The notes under the pieces: generated by a model | What the model was told of the DNA's origin: nothing | The model's database searches: none | Seen by the model: only the letters and a program-made list of their open reading frames with translations | NCBI RefSeq assembly: GCF_027943255.1 | Contig: NC_072893.1 | Location: 33,998,001-34,062,000 of the forward strand | Reading direction: 5' to 3' | Source: Anastrepha obliqua | Lineage: Eukaryota; Arthropoda; Insecta; Diptera; Tephritidae | DNA: 64,000 bases | Program-made: the position numbers and the translations under genes | Shown here: one piece after another, positions 26,401 to 33,649 of the stretch | How the letters are laid out: every line of letters begins with the position of its first letter | Numbering within the stretch: the first letter of the stretch is position 1

Positions 26401-27527
26401 GTCACGCAAACGCCGACGAACAGTCTCAACGTCCGAAGACACTTTTAAGGCATCTTTTATCTCAGTAGCAGACGCAAATGGAAACTGCTTTGAATATCTG
26501 ACGATAGACTTAACTTCTCTTGCCGACACTGCTAGCTTTCTTCCACGCTTTTTGCTACGCTTGGTTTGTACTTGATGGCATTACGTACCATTGTTGATGA
26601 GCAACCAATGATATTTTGCACTTCCACATGCGTTTTTCCATCAGCAATCAATTTTTTTATGAGGGCGCGTTTCTCGGGTGTGCAATTTTTCCTTCTGGAC
26701 ATTACTGAATGAAGAATATGGTAATAAAAAATTAGCCATTAGCTACACTATATCATTTAAATAAACTTATCTCACCGTTTTTTTTTTTTTTTAATTTTCA
26801 CAAAGATAGTCGCGATAATATTAATTTTTCACGCACTACTAAGATTTTGACAGACTAAAAGCCGTTGCAACTAAAATTTCATTCAAAATTAACGAAACCA
26901 ACAGGTTAAGTTTAACAAGTGATTGCATAACTTGAAGCCGGCTTCTTAAACGGATTTTACAGTGGATGGCGGAAAATTTTTGTGATAAAAAAAACGTGGC
27001 CACTTCAATATAATGAGCCATAAGCACTACTGAGATTTTGACTGCAACTGTACATACATACATACATACGAGTACATATCTATATTAGACTATATAATTT
27101 TGGTATATATTTTAACATTTCAGTGGTAATTTCTGGCTGCTTCGTGCATCGCGATCACTCGCTGTGGCAGCGCAATCCCTTCCGCAATCGCATTTGGGCT
27201 TTCACCTGCGGTTGTACACTGCTCGTGCACGCCGTCATATGCTCGGTGCAGATATTGCTGCACGACACCTACTACCACGAGGCATGTGGCATGTGGCCAG
27301 CAATAGTTTTTCTCTACTGTGGCAGTTTTATAAGTCTGATTATCACAGAAATTTGCAAGTGGCAAGAGATTAAGTGAGTTTCTTTTTTATTGGTTACTAT
27401 TTAGAATTTTATTGATTGTATCTTATATTGAATATCTTTTCTCGTTTGCATCAGAGTAAACACACGTTATCAACGCCGTGCGAGGCTGGACTTTGGCACC
27501 AAATTGGGCATGAATTCACCGTTTTAA
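5312..27527 (+). CDS. TMEM94-like P-type ATPase-related membrane protein, complete gene, 9 coding exons
   Basis: Coding exons: 5312-5484, 5660-6293, 6722-7448, 7534-7693, 13288-13384, 21900-24263, 25403-25526, 27124-27373, 27455-27527. All junctions have GT donors and AG acceptors, phases match, and the total is 4602 nt (1533 residues plus stop). The product matches vertebrate TMEM94/ERMA throughout: two N-terminal membrane segments, the cytoplasmic 'WAYRDGN/VNLP'-type block, two more segments, the degenerate phosphorylation-site motif DKKGILSWP (Asp about residue 424), 'GTADIIMDFCDDFWDG', 'MGLESGWNCHISL', 'SNRAKLPRGI', a hydrophobic C-terminal membrane domain and the terminal LGMNSPF. TMEM94 is reported to act in magnesium uptake into the ER; that role is carried over by homology. 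It is longer than the human protein (about 1350 residues) mainly through a low-complexity insert in exon 6. Orthology is very likely; the start codon is the least certain point. Confidence 0.95.
5660..6293 (+). CDS. TMEM94-like exon 2 (TM1-TM2 and first cytoplasmic block)
   Basis: The acceptor TTGCAG ends at 5659. The exon encodes residues 58-269: a paired hydrophobic region (ATLFTMIALLIGDAYLAAIC onward), then WTYRDGNIVNLPWALLVRGD and 'LRPGH', the family's equivalent of the P-type actuator region. It ends at TTG with donor GTGGGT at 6294. The frame stays open into the intron to 6380, so the donor is chosen by phase and homology. Confidence 0.92.
6722..7448 (+). CDS. TMEM94-like exon 3 (TM3-TM4 and DKKG motif)
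   Basis: The acceptor CTGCAG ends at 6721. Residues 270-511 contain two hydrophobic segments (WGFICALCLTLFAGLL; AAAVIPLLPLIFPIMWISMN) and then 'GSITALCCIDKKGILSWPNP'. DKKGI stands where classical P-type ATPases have DKTGT, as in other TMEM94 proteins. An acidic, serine-rich stretch follows. The donor GTGCGT begins at 7449. Confidence 0.93.
7534..7693 (+). CDS. TMEM94-like exon 4
   Basis: The acceptor TTTCAG ends at 7533 and the donor GTACGT starts at 7694. The exon completes 'KSLKPLGLAILLNTCSPLTH' and reads on to 'SSLTSFLHG'. 'LKPLGL.ILLN' is a conserved TMEM94 block. The following 5.6-kb intron holds a large transposon-derived insertion. Confidence 0.9.
8670..10590. repeat. 1.9-kb T-rich low-complexity tract
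   Basis: The + strand is almost entirely T with A; G and C are rare, and TTTTTATTAATTT-like units recur without fixed period. It is interrupted only by the SINE at 9590-9862. ORFs here (for example 10246-10494) are composition artefacts. Confidence 0.85.
9590..9862 (-). mobile_element. tRNA-derived SINE-A, nearly full copy
   Basis: Read on the minus strand it begins with a tRNA-like head: the A-box region is partly deleted (GGCGACCGCCGTAGTTGGTG) and the B-box-like GGTTCGAATCT is followed by the conserved body with AAAAGCTCCTCATAAAAAT and a tail ending near a TATATA tract. Related copies occur at 18651, 34596, 45985, 46895, 55395, 57030 and 63228. Confidence 0.85.
11305..11405 (-). mobile_element. 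SINE-A fragment
   Basis: It contains only the body portion (AGAAATACACTCGGAGGTTT and the GCGACCGCTAT block). The head and tail cannot be recognised. Confidence 0.6.
12108..12437 (+). repeat. 300-bp dispersed repeat R300, copy 2
   Basis: It matches the inverted copy at 3064-3365 and the direct copy at 16303-16560. It contains CACACTCGTTCTATTAGTCG and CAGCTGATTCTGTCAAACTC. The boundaries are approximate. Confidence 0.7.
12773..12939. mobile_element. Short inverted-repeat element (MITE-like, 167 bp)
   Basis: The left end AGGTGGCACAAAACTAATCA and the right end, inverted, AGGTGGCGCAAAATTAATCA match at 18 of 20 positions. The interior contains AAACAAGCAATGGAGCGCGG, which recurs near 56650-56690, and the inverted end recurs at 56770-56787 and near 39634. 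Confidence 0.7.
13288..13384 (+). CDS. TMEM94-like exon 5 (33 codons)
   Basis: A short exon between acceptor GGTCAG (ends 13287) and donor GTGAGT (starts 13385), encoding 'RCLCELAKQIGFTDHATDRF' and on to 'YRHL'. The phase (2 in, 0 out) and homology to the TMEM94 block LCELA.xIGF identify it. It lies between 5.6-kb and 8.5-kb repeat-filled introns and is easily missed by gene finders. Confidence 0.9.
14058..15516. mobile_element. TTAA-flanked element (piggyBac-like MITE) inside the mariner, itself carrying a mariner
   Basis: It is flanked by TTAA at 14054-14057 and 15517-15520. The ends are GGGGTTCCAGTGGTCTAAA and, inverted, GGGGACCCGCTGGTCTAGAA. Its right part (15120-15510) matches the inverse of 31445-31800, so the two copies are one family. 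Deleting it together with one TTAA restores the host mariner frame, which proves insertion. Confidence 0.85.
14105..15105 (+). mobile_element. Inner mariner relic (DD34D), 5'-truncated and frameshifted
   Basis: Frame 14114-14764 encodes the mariner helix-turn-helix region (VKTAQKWFSKFRSGNCDVED) and the first catalytic block (IVTGDEKWVLYNNH). A frame shift near 14725-14760 leads to 'ILFHHDNAGPHTVRQLGK' and the C terminus 'GIKNLPKRWEDIVNNEGKYI'. About 20 residues covering the third catalytic Asp are deleted near 14865. A 3' TIR-like CGCACGAACTTATGGACAG lies at 15080-15098; no matching 5' TIR was found, so the left end was lost. Confidence 0.8.
16303..16560 (+). repeat. 300-bp dispersed repeat R300, copy 3
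   Basis: It shares GATTACCAGG..TTGGCCAAT, TTCGGCTGTCACGTCA-like and CACAATCTCAGTTTTTCG blocks with the copies at 3064-3365 and 12108-12437. The right end is diverged. Confidence 0.65.
16937..18230 (-). mobile_element. DD41D mariner element around the intact ORF
   Basis: The right end (low coordinate) is TA then CAGGGTGGCTGATGAATTTT, a typical DD41D terminus, about 125 bases beyond the stop codon. The matching inverted end upstream of the ATG is not visible between 18120 and 18240, where another repeat begins. The upper boundary is therefore approximate. Confidence 0.65.
17064..18119 (-). CDS. Intact transposase ORF of a DD41D (rosa-like) mariner, 351 aa
   Basis: A single uninterrupted frame starts at ATG 18119-18117 and ends at 17064. 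N-terminal helix-turn-helix: 'RWTIMRLVNNFAEQGT' then a linker TVARRPYHRNPPVR and a second HTH (STRSLSAQLGVSRQSLQTIM). The catalytic core has MSDEAHFDLNG, WFQQDGATSHIA and WPPRSPDLTAPDFFLWG. The spacing from the second Asp to the Asp of APDFF is 41 intervening residues, hence DD41D, as described for the rosa mariners of tephritids. The length is normal for mariner transposases. An intact frame suggests recent arrival or activity, but the 5' terminal repeat was not found. Confidence 0.9.
   Translation of the reverse strand: MDNWDTQTRIWIVRRYHALESVVLVQREYRRMFGGDPPSRWTIMRLVNNFAEQGTVARRPYHRNPPVRTEETIAAVAAAIQSNPRVSTRSLSAQLGVSRQSLQTIMHKDLDLFPYKIQMVNKLNAADLPIRLEFCQKILQMVEEDQNMLNCLFMSDEAHFDLNGNVNKQNCRIWSTSNPQILHETELHPLRVTVWCAVSSRCIVGPYFFEENGHTVTVTGDRYLKMLKEFFYPELRRKRIPFNSVWFQQDGATSHIAQTVMTELRRKFPNKLISRNSEFRWPPRSPDLTAPDFFLWGLCKQEVYKTKPTNLDELKQSIRATIAAIPVATLKAAMNNFLLRCRTCVNEHGGI
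18294..18605. repeat. tRNA-like foldback with flanking direct repeats
   Basis: A direct repeat (GAAGCGTTATATTATATGTT and on to AACTAAATAA) occurs at about 18296-18345 and 18465-18513. Between and after the two copies lie inverted tRNA-like segments: minus at about 18366-18461, plus at about 18505-18600. The + segment reads GGTAGCCGAGCGACTAGCAA, then TCCAAAATCCTTGGTTCGAA, resembling A-box and B-box of a tRNA. The arms match at nearly every position. Confidence 0.8.
18651..18832 (-). mobile_element. SINE-A copy
   Basis: Minus-strand head CGCCGTAGCCGAATGGGTTG and GTTCGAATCTCGG B-box region, then the body; it is truncated at the tail end near 18651. Confidence 0.85.
18950..19660 (+). mobile_element. 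Helentron-like (Helitron superfamily) deletion derivative
   Basis: At 19147 an ATG starts MPKNNAEKCREYRQKKNQ, a typical first segment of insect Helitron-like proteins, and stops at once. At 19266-19520 an 84-residue frame contains ILSGDFNVNF and a DAVF block, the C-terminal part of an endonuclease/exonuclease/phosphatase domain found fused to Helentron helicases. Everything between is missing. A hairpin precedes it: CCCAGCAAAACCTGCGTG at about 18990 and its exact inverse at about 19057, with TGTGTTAGAGTTTCGGTCAC repeated. Boundaries are uncertain. Confidence 0.6.
19909..21166 (-). mobile_element. maT-type (DD37D) mariner relic, copy 1
   Basis: The ends are CAGGGTCTGGCACTCGAAGT and, inverted, CAGGGTCCGGCACTCGAAGT, with TA at both sides. 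The minus strand carries degraded transposase: 'MKPWADKYFGGRPWTFEHDS', 'APSHKARVYQEWLKNSVTNF' and 'SLSNSPDANSEHYSPWAIL', with the third acidic residue changed. Compared with the copy at 60774-62082 the spacing gives DD37D. Several frame shifts and stops are present. Confidence 0.88.
21167..21899. other. Intron 5 remainder, no feature recognised
   Basis: AT-rich sequence between the maT relic and exon 6 of the TMEM94-like gene, with the splice acceptor tract at its end. No ORF, repeat pair or RNA-like structure stood out. Confidence 0.4.
21900..24263 (+). CDS. TMEM94-like exon 6 (large nucleotide-binding/P-domain-like region)
   Basis: The acceptor TTGCAG ends at 21899 and the donor GTGAGT starts at 24264. 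Residues 598-1385 carry the conserved blocks 'GTADIIMDFCDDFWDGKDLR', 'DRKKALDFYQRSALTAYC', 'FIGMVTMQYQAQTDIVQLVE', 'CIRFVHFS', 'EKMGLESGWNCHISLLNEAD', 'SNRAKLPRGIENIRPHLEQV', 'LFTDCSPEATRQMLDIMQSY' and 'VVCLGSSAS'. Between the MGLE and AKLPRG blocks, roughly 22620-23400, is a low-complexity insert rich in Asn, Thr, Ser, His and Ala. The end enters the C-terminal membrane domain. Confidence 0.96.
24763..25270 (+). mobile_element. Internally deleted DD41D-type mariner in intron 6
   Basis: The ends are GGGTTTTCCAATAACAGGTG and, inverted, GGGTTTTCCAATAAGAGGTG. The only coding part, 24802-25197, begins near the second catalytic motif ('YLQQDGATCHTSNETIDLLR') and continues to NWPPRSSDLTPCDFFLWGHV; spacing again gives 41 residues. 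The helix-turn-helix half is missing. Confidence 0.8.
25403..25526 (+). CDS. TMEM94-like exon 7 (C-terminal membrane domain)
   Basis: The acceptor AACAG ends at 25402 and the donor GTAAGC starts at 25527. It encodes residues 1386-1426, a hydrophobic stretch (VLAYCTFMAHPIELMDIDEE, then a helix ending FSFLGILVHF). Flanking introns contain a deleted DD41D element and a Tc1 element. Confidence 0.9.
25790..27050 (-). mobile_element. Tc1-type transposon relic in intron 7
   Basis: The ends are CAGCGGCGGTCAAAATTTTA and, inverted, CAGTTGCAGTCAAAATCTCA, flanked by TA; both continue into AGTAGTGC. Minus-strand frames 26529-26260 and 26253-25939 encode a Tc1 transposase, including KRLRFAKEHINRPSTKWRNI, 'LWSDES', then 'VGSSIMVWACFSWLGV' and WPLQSPDINP. 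Stops and a frame shift separate them. The HTH part above 26530 is partly readable. Confidence 0.88.
27124..27373 (+). CDS. TMEM94-like exon 8 (C-terminal membrane domain)
   Basis: The acceptor TTTCAG ends at 27123 and the donor GTGAGT starts at 27374. It encodes 83 residues including 'HRDHSLWQRNPFRNRIWAF', a hydrophobic CTLLVHAVICSVQILL segment and a second one before CKWQEIK. The phase is 1 in, 2 out. Confidence 0.93.
27455..27527 (+). CDS. TMEM94-like exon 9 (stop codon)
   Basis: The acceptor GCATCAG ends at 27454. The exon encodes VNTRYQRRARLDFGTKLGMN-SPF and stops at TAA 27525-27527. The C-terminal LGMNSPF is the family's characteristic end, which fixes the reading frame. A second AG two bases downstream would break the frame. 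Confidence 0.93.
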
Positions 27528-27592
27528 AATTGCGACTGATCATAAGCATTGAGTATTCAAAAATCTAAAGAGACTAATTTCGTTATCAAAGA

Positions 27593-27598
27593 AATAAA
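27593..27598 (+). terminator. Candidate polyadenylation signal of the TMEM94-like gene
   Basis: An AATAAA lies 66 bases after the stop codon and is followed by AT-rich sequence. Position and sequence fit; cleavage cannot be seen directly. Confidence 0.5.
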
Positions 27599-27599
27599 A

Positions 27600-28002
27600 A
27601 TAAAACGATGCAAGAAGCGCATTAAAAAGACCATAAATTTACGAAAAATCAAAAACTATAATACAATTTAAAAAAAATTACTACCCTTGTACACATGTGT
27701 GCGCGGCTATAAAAAATATATTTAAATATAACAAAAATGATGAGCAATTCAAGGCCTAATGTATGGGCTGCAGAAAAAAAAAATCAAAGAAGATTAAAAA
27801 AAATTTGCTTGTACTTACATTTGTGCCGCATGCGGAATGCGAATGCGCCGCTGACAATGTCCATCTAACAACATTCTCTAATGAATAGCAAAATGCATTT
27901 ACAAATATGACTTTACGTAGAAGAAAAAAAAATGTATGGTTTTTGAAAACCTTTAATGCCGAAAAGCGATATTCAATTGACATTAAAAATTAAACCAATT
28001 AA
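27600..28002. other. Intergenic AT-rich stretch
   Basis: It begins just after the candidate poly(A) signal of the TMEM94-like gene. No ORF or repeat recognised. Confidence 0.4.
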
Positions 28003-28708
28003 GGGGACAGATACCTGTAAACGGCCATATTCTTTCCTGATTTTCATTAAAATTATTTAATATGAAGAATACACTATATTATTTTTTCTAAATTGACATA
28101 CAGTATATTTCTACTTTAAAATAATATAATATAATTTTTTTTCTTTATTTTAATCATTTAAAATGGCGGATGTACACTAAATTCTTCCAGGACGGTCGAC
28201 GCGGGACTTCTCAATCCGCGGGCATTGTAGCATCGCCGTTTTTTTGTTTATTAATGTCATAATTTCGATATGAATTAACAATAAATGACAAAAAAAAAAT
28301 TCGCGGAATAAAATGCTTAAAAAAAATGAATTTTTGGGCGAATTTCCCTACTATTTTTGCTTCGAAAAAATCATTACTTCGAAAAATGCTCGAAAATTTG
28401 AAGCGCATAGAAAGTAATATCATAAAAAAATTTCATGGAGATCGCTTAATAACTTTTCAAGTTATCGTGTACGCCAATTCGAAAAAATATAGTTTTGAGA
28501 AAAACGCGTCTAAAGTTTGAATACAACGTAACTGTACCTCTCCCAGCGCTCGAACGCAAAGAATAGAGTCGTCATGGTTGACGATCTTTAATATAAGAAA
28601 TACTTAAATTTACGTTCTAAAAATTGTTTGACATATTCTTAAAGGATTATATTAACATTTTATGAAAAAAATAATTTTTTTTTCGAAATTTTACAGGTAT
28701 CTGTCCCC
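28003..28708. mobile_element. TTAA-flanked MITE with perfect 18-bp TIRs (706 bp)
   Basis: It is flanked by TTAA at 27999-28002 and 28709-28712. GGGGACAGATACCTGTAA at the left is repeated exactly, inverted, at the right end. TTAA duplication points to the piggyBac superfamily. The interior has no credible transposase frame. Confidence 0.88.
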
Positions 28709-29229
28709 TTAAAAATGCCATCAAATAGCTAATAATGTCGACTGAACATCTCACGTTATTTGAAAAAGCGTTTTTTCTGTTTTTTTTTCTACATACTAAA
28801 ATATTTCCTTAACGATTTTCGGTAACTCAGCGCGCATTCGCCTTTGGCTGCACATAAAACTTCATAGCATCTAAGTTTGTAGTTGTTAGTGTGTACATTC
28901 TTCACATTATGTACACGTTTTTTGTAACCAATCGAGTTTATGTTCTTATTTTTGTATCGTATTGTACATATACATGAAAAATATTTAACTAAAAAGTGTT
29001 TATGAATTTTTCGCTTTATAGTACTAACAAAACCTATTTGTAAAGTTTTAAGTGTTTTATGAACTCAAACTTGCTTTGTGGCAAGCAAACAAAAAATGCA
29101 AAAAATTAACATTTATCAATTTTTTATGAATTGTTCCTTTTTTGTGCGGGTGACCCAAATATGGTCGCAACACGAATTTAACGAAGAAAGAAAAAAATTA
29201 TTATAAATAACTTAACCAAAATGATGTAT

Positions 29230-30060
29230 TTTTCTTTCAAATACTAGGTGATGAAGTTACAAGGTGCATTCATTATAGGCCTAAACCAGCAGCAATGTTT
29301 TGTACGTTTGATTGTCACGGTGAAGTATAACACCAAGGCGAATTGAGTGCCATCGGTGGCTTCGCCCCAAAATAGGTACTTTATTTTTCGCGGTTTTGAC
29401 AAGTCTGACGTCAGTTCCCTTTCCATTACAAAACAAACAAAAGGAGGAGAAATCAGGTGCTTGTGTAAATTCAGTGAGTGACGTGGTAATTTGGTGATTA
29501 CCGAGATTTAAACTAAACACACTAAGGAAAATGAAGTCCGGCGTGTTAAATTGTGAAAGCACAAATTGATATATTGGGTATGGGAATAAGCGTCCGTCCT
29601 TTTTTAGCCAAAGTTACGAATTATTTTAACAATTAAATAATACATGATATTATGTGAAGCATGTGCCATTGATTCACCTGGCTCCAACATTTTCGACACT
29701 TTACCGACGGCTGATCTGTCAACATCCCACTCTAGACATATCATCAAGGGTTCGACATGCGACATGTGTATTCATCCAATAATTGTTGTAGTTGAGTATC
29801 TTCGAATTTTTTCGGTGCCTCTTCGCGATCTTTATCACCCACGTCGAAATTGCCACTTTCGAAGCGTCGAACCGCTCTTTACAAGTTGTGTTTGATGGGG
29901 CGTGATTACCGTAAATATTGGTCAATTACGACCCGTTTCAGCTGCACTTTTCTTTAAAAAGTAATAATGAAATATGACTTCCCACAAATCCTGTTTTTTC
30001 TTGACGAACGTTGACATTTTTGACGTCAGCTAAAAAGGGATCTTCACTCTTCAAATGAAT
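29230..30060 (-). mobile_element. Degenerate mariner fragment
   Basis: On the minus strand near 29905-29790, a shifted frame reads VRRFESGNFDVGDKDREEAP then 'KKFEDTQLQQLLDE', the mariner helix-turn-helix linker region. The rest is riddled with stops. Neither end was resolved; coordinates cover the readable area. Confidence 0.6.
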
Positions 30061-30184
30061 GCCGCCTACTGCGATTGAGACCTCACATATACACCTTCAA
30101 ACCACCAGTAAATTACTAGAGGGAACACAAAAATAGTATCAGCAGCGACACCTCTTTTGCAAGGGCGGAAACTTATTGTCATAA

Positions 30185-30420
30185 CCAAGTTAGGTTAGGT
30201 TAGGTTGGTATGGTTGCCCAGGGAGTGAGCACACTTGGACGAAGAAAGATTCGTCCTTTGTAATACCATTATGAAGGAGGTGAGGTGAAAGGGAAAGACC
30301 GTCATAACCAATAAAGCCTCCAAATGCAGTTTGATTGCGTTTTTATGTGGGAGGTGCCGTGGCAAGAAAGTGTGTGAGTGTGCATAAAATTTCTTTTGCG
30401 TGGTTATTTCCATGGCTTTC
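30185..30420. repeat. LINE-tail-like repeat beginning with TTAGG-like units
   Basis: It starts with three to four GTTAG/GTTAGG units (30187-30207) and continues as GC-richer sequence with ATGGTTGCCCAGGGAGTGAG. It resembles the 3' end of a non-LTR element; the class was not determined. Confidence 0.35.
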
Positions 30421-30788
30421 GCCTACTCTTTCTCTTCACAAACAAGTAATAAAGTAATGCACCCTTCCTTTTGTTTGTTTATTCATTGGCTCTTACAACA
30501 CAGCGAATTCTGAAGGCGTAACCATATACTCTATTATCCTTGGTATAAAACAAAGAATGAATGCGCCTTGTTTCATTCTACGGCAAAAGAAAAAACAAAA
30601 CACAGCTTACCTTTAATAGATTCGCCGTGTGAAGTTCCCAATGATGTAACTAACTATTATGTGTCGACCATATCTAAAAATATTTCAAATTAACCACTTT
30701 TCAACAACCGCACATTCGACACCAATATTGTAAATTTTATTTTTTAATCTAAAGTGAAAATATGGCATATATTCTTGTTCTTCCACAA

Positions 30789-30895
30789 GAACATGCATGT
30801 ACAGGGAATTCTACAGAAGTTGCAGTTCTTGGCCGGAGATAAATCGGGTCGTTGTGATAGCGTAAAATCGACTGCCGTGGCAACTCTATTACCAG
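30789..30895 (+). mobile_element. Fragment of short dispersed element SINE-B
   Basis: It shares 'TTCTTGGCCGGAGATAAATC', 'GGGTCGTT' and 'ATCGACTGCCGTGG' with the better copy at 39829-39960. The 5' part is missing. Confidence 0.6.
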
Positions 30896-31055
30896 TTCTT
30901 TTATACAAAAAAATTTCTTTTAATTCAAAGTTCAAAAATTTTTATTTCAATTTGCATTTTAAATGATCATTTGGCAACCCTTCTAAAATTTTTTTTAAAT
31001 AACGCATCATATCTGATTTATTAAAAATTTTCGGGAAAATTCGATATCATTTTAA

Positions 31056-32055
31056 GGGATCCCGGTGGTCTAGAACAGTGCTGTCCAAAATGAAAAATGT
31101 GAGTGTATAAGTGAGGACGAGAGAATGGGAGCAGCCCAGTGGGAAATTTAAACCAAAATAAATAAATATTGGATTGGAGTAGAAAATTTTTGTGGGAGGA
31201 ATCGAAATGCCTTTTGATATTACATCTATAGCTTCCTTTGAACGACTTGTAACATAAAAGGCATTGCAAGTCGCCAAAGGCATTTTCTAGCATAAAAAAG
31301 TTCTCACAGGGCATTATATTGCATACACTAAGCGCCGCGGACAAACTCGGTGTTTATTCGTTGCTGGTTTGCTAACGACTGAACGATGGAGAGTAAGAAT
31401 ACGTGTGATCAATTGATGTATGGGATGGACAGCACTGGTCTAGAATTAAAAAACATCGTTTTTTTTTATATTTCGATAGTATAAGCTTTTAAGAATTTTG
31501 GCAGCATAATTTTTGAAGGGATGTTCCCAGTACTGGATTATACAGCTGTTTTAGCAGGTAAAGTCAGATTCGTCCCACGGCCACTCTCGAAACTTTAAAC
31601 TCAATTATCTAAAAACTATTTTTTTCGGCCTGGTGTTGTCAAAAAAAAAAATTTTTTTTACCAAATCGTCTGAAATTTTATATTTAGTACTAGAATCATA
31701 TTATTATTTAACTTATTTCGTATTTTTTGATTAAAAAAAACTGGAAAAATCCCGATTTTATGGAGTCAAATTCAAAACCGCGCCATTTTGTAATTTGTTT
31801 TTTTTTTTGTGTCCTAATTTTTTTGGTTTTTGTGTTTCAGATAAATAGAAAGGACAAAATGGAGAATGGACCGTTCAGGTCCAATTCTTCGGGAGGGTCA
31901 ACTTCAGCGCCATTTTTAAAATTATTAAAATTAAAAAAAAAAAATTTCATTTTTTTATGTAAAAGAAGTTAAATAAAAAGCCTCAAAAATTTAAATATCG
32001 TTTTTAATTTTTTTTTATTTACACAAATTTCCGAGCTCTAAATTACCGAAACCCC
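31056..32055. mobile_element. TTAA-type element, second copy of the 14058-15516 family, with nested hAT
   Basis: The left end GGGATCCCGGTGGTCTAGA follows TTAA at 31052-31055; the right end inverted reads GGGGTTTCGGTAATTTAGAG, followed by TTAT rather than TTAA. The segment 31445-31800 matches the inverse of 15120-15510. Without the 362-bp hAT insert and one target repeat it is about 630 bp. Confidence 0.75.
31076..31437 (-). mobile_element. hAT deletion derivative (362 bp) with 8-bp target duplication
   Basis: It is bounded by GTCTAGAA at 31068-31075 and 31438-31445, an exact 8-bp duplication typical of hAT. The ends are CAGTGCTGTCCA and the inverse CAGTGCTGTCCA. The minus-strand frame near 31310-31190 encodes 'FGDLQCLLCYKSFKGSYRCN' and 'IKRHFDSSH', a BED/C2H2-like zinc finger (C-x2-C..H-x4-H), the N-terminal DNA-binding part of ZBED-like hAT transposases. 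The catalytic part is deleted. Confidence 0.9.
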
Positions 32056-32269
32056 TTATTTTTTTGTGAATCGTAATGAAAATGGCTCTATTTATCTGAA
32101 ACAATTTTCAATTTCCATTATTTTCTCGGTACATGTCTGTAGTGATCAATATCTCGTAAAGTATCGATCAAACAATTTAAAATTTATGCTCGTAGTCCAG
32201 ATGATATTTCACACTAAAAAAATATTTTACTGCTTTTTTTTGTTCCATTAAGTTGTGAGTTACAGGGTG

Positions 32270-32605
32270 TTACTAATGGATGTTAACAAAAAGAAAATTT
32301 CTTTTTTTTTTATTTAATTTTATTCTTTGATAAAGGCGAAGACGCAAGCCAGCCGCTGAAATTGTGAATGGTGTTTATGGTGCCGATACTGGAACAGTTA
32401 ATTACGTGTAATTTTGGTTTCGTCGATTCCATTCAGGCATTTTTGACGTTAAAGAAAATGCTTTAAGGTCAAAATTGTCCATAACATCACAGAAATAATC
32501 GAAGATGACCGGCATGTGAGTAGTCGTAACATCGCCCAGGAGCTAAAGATCGACCATAAAATAGTTTTAAACTATTTGCGCAAGAATTTGTTGCAAAAAT
32601 AATGA
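32270..32605 (+). mobile_element. Mariner N-terminal fragment
   Basis: It starts at ACAGGGTGTTACTAATGG. The + strand near 32470-32595 reads VHNITEIIEDDRHVSSRNIA then 'QELKIDHKIVLNYLRK', the second helix-turn-helix of DD34D mariners. It ends where the catalytic domain should begin. Stops occur upstream. Confidence 0.75.
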
Positions 32606-32884
32606 ATTTCCTTTTCCTCTACCTAATTTTATCATTTGACATACCGTCCACCAACTCTCTCGTTTATTAAAAAAAAACTTTCAAATATAATTCGTTTAAT
32701 CAATTTCATGATTTCTAGTAATTTGCGTTGTCGTGTCCAAAAGTATAAAAATTCTAGTTTTTAGTAATTTCGATTTAATTTTTTCCTCTTAAAACCTACA
32801 TAATAAAAATTAAGCACCTTAATAGTATCAGCCCCAAATTAAACATTAGCATCTTAGCTCCTCACAAAATACCATTTGTCGGTT

Positions 32885-32970
32885 AGAGGTTCCTCCGTTT
32901 GTGAAACAACATCAAGACGAACATCATAAATAGTAGGAGGAACTTGGCGATATAGAGTACGTGCCAGTTA
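32885..32970 (+). mobile_element. SINE-A tail fragment, + orientation
   Basis: It contains AACAACATCAAGACGAACAT and GGAGGAACTTGGC, the reverse complement of the tail half of minus-oriented SINE-A copies. No head. Confidence 0.6.
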
Positions 32971-33148
32971 TTTTTTTTTTTATTCTTACGAAATTTAGTT
33001 CCACCAGGCGCACAGAATCGAAAAAACCGACTCTAAACTGAGCAACTGTTGCCTACATTTAGGTCATACGATAACATTGGTGCCAAAAATGTCATGAGAG
33101 AAAAGTTTGGAGAGGTGCATAAGAGAAAATTTTTCTTTTCTGCTTTAA

Positions 33149-33620
33149 CCCTTTGGGGACGGAGCAGCTCGACGGGCGAGCGACGCTGAGGACGAGAGGT
33201 ATTGGATTGCGCAGTAAAGAAAATAAATACGTTGAACATAATAAAAAGTAATTTATTTATGCCTTTAACGCTTAGTCATTGTGCGTAGGATAAAATATAA
33301 AATATATAGAAAGCCTGCTTGTTCCTCTCGCAGTAAGACTGATTGACTGAATCGAAGAACTGAAATTCGTTCTGACTCTACCGTCGTCTCACATCGTCAG
33401 TTTACATTATAAGGAAGATAAGACTTCATCGCTAATGGGCCCTAATATCTTTGAATGAAAACGTAACTCTTTTACTATACCTATGCGTTTCTATTCGCAC
33501 AGAATAACAGACGTCGCGAGCCTTGCAGCTACGAACCAATTTCGGCGGCTACATCCCGACACGCGTCCGGGACGGTAAAACGGCTTGGGCGGCTATATGC
33601 CGACACTCGTCCCCAAAGGT
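33149..33620. mobile_element. TTAA-flanked MITE (472 bp)
   Basis: It is flanked by TTAA at 33145-33148 and 33621-33624. The ends are CCCTTTGGGGACG and, inverted, ACCTTTGGGGACG; GC-rich subterminal parts (CGGGCGAGCGACGC; GGCGGCTATATGCCGAC) contrast with an AT-rich interior. It resembles piggyBac-class MITEs; no transposase. Confidence 0.8.
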
Positions 33621-33649
33621 TTAAAAGTTCTTTGGTTTAAAAGCACAAG

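Noticed and set aside
30187..30207. TTAGG-like units resembling the insect telomere repeat
   Set aside because: Only three to four units, embedded in LINE-tail-like sequence, and higher flies do not use TTAGG telomeres. More likely a retrotransposon 3' end.
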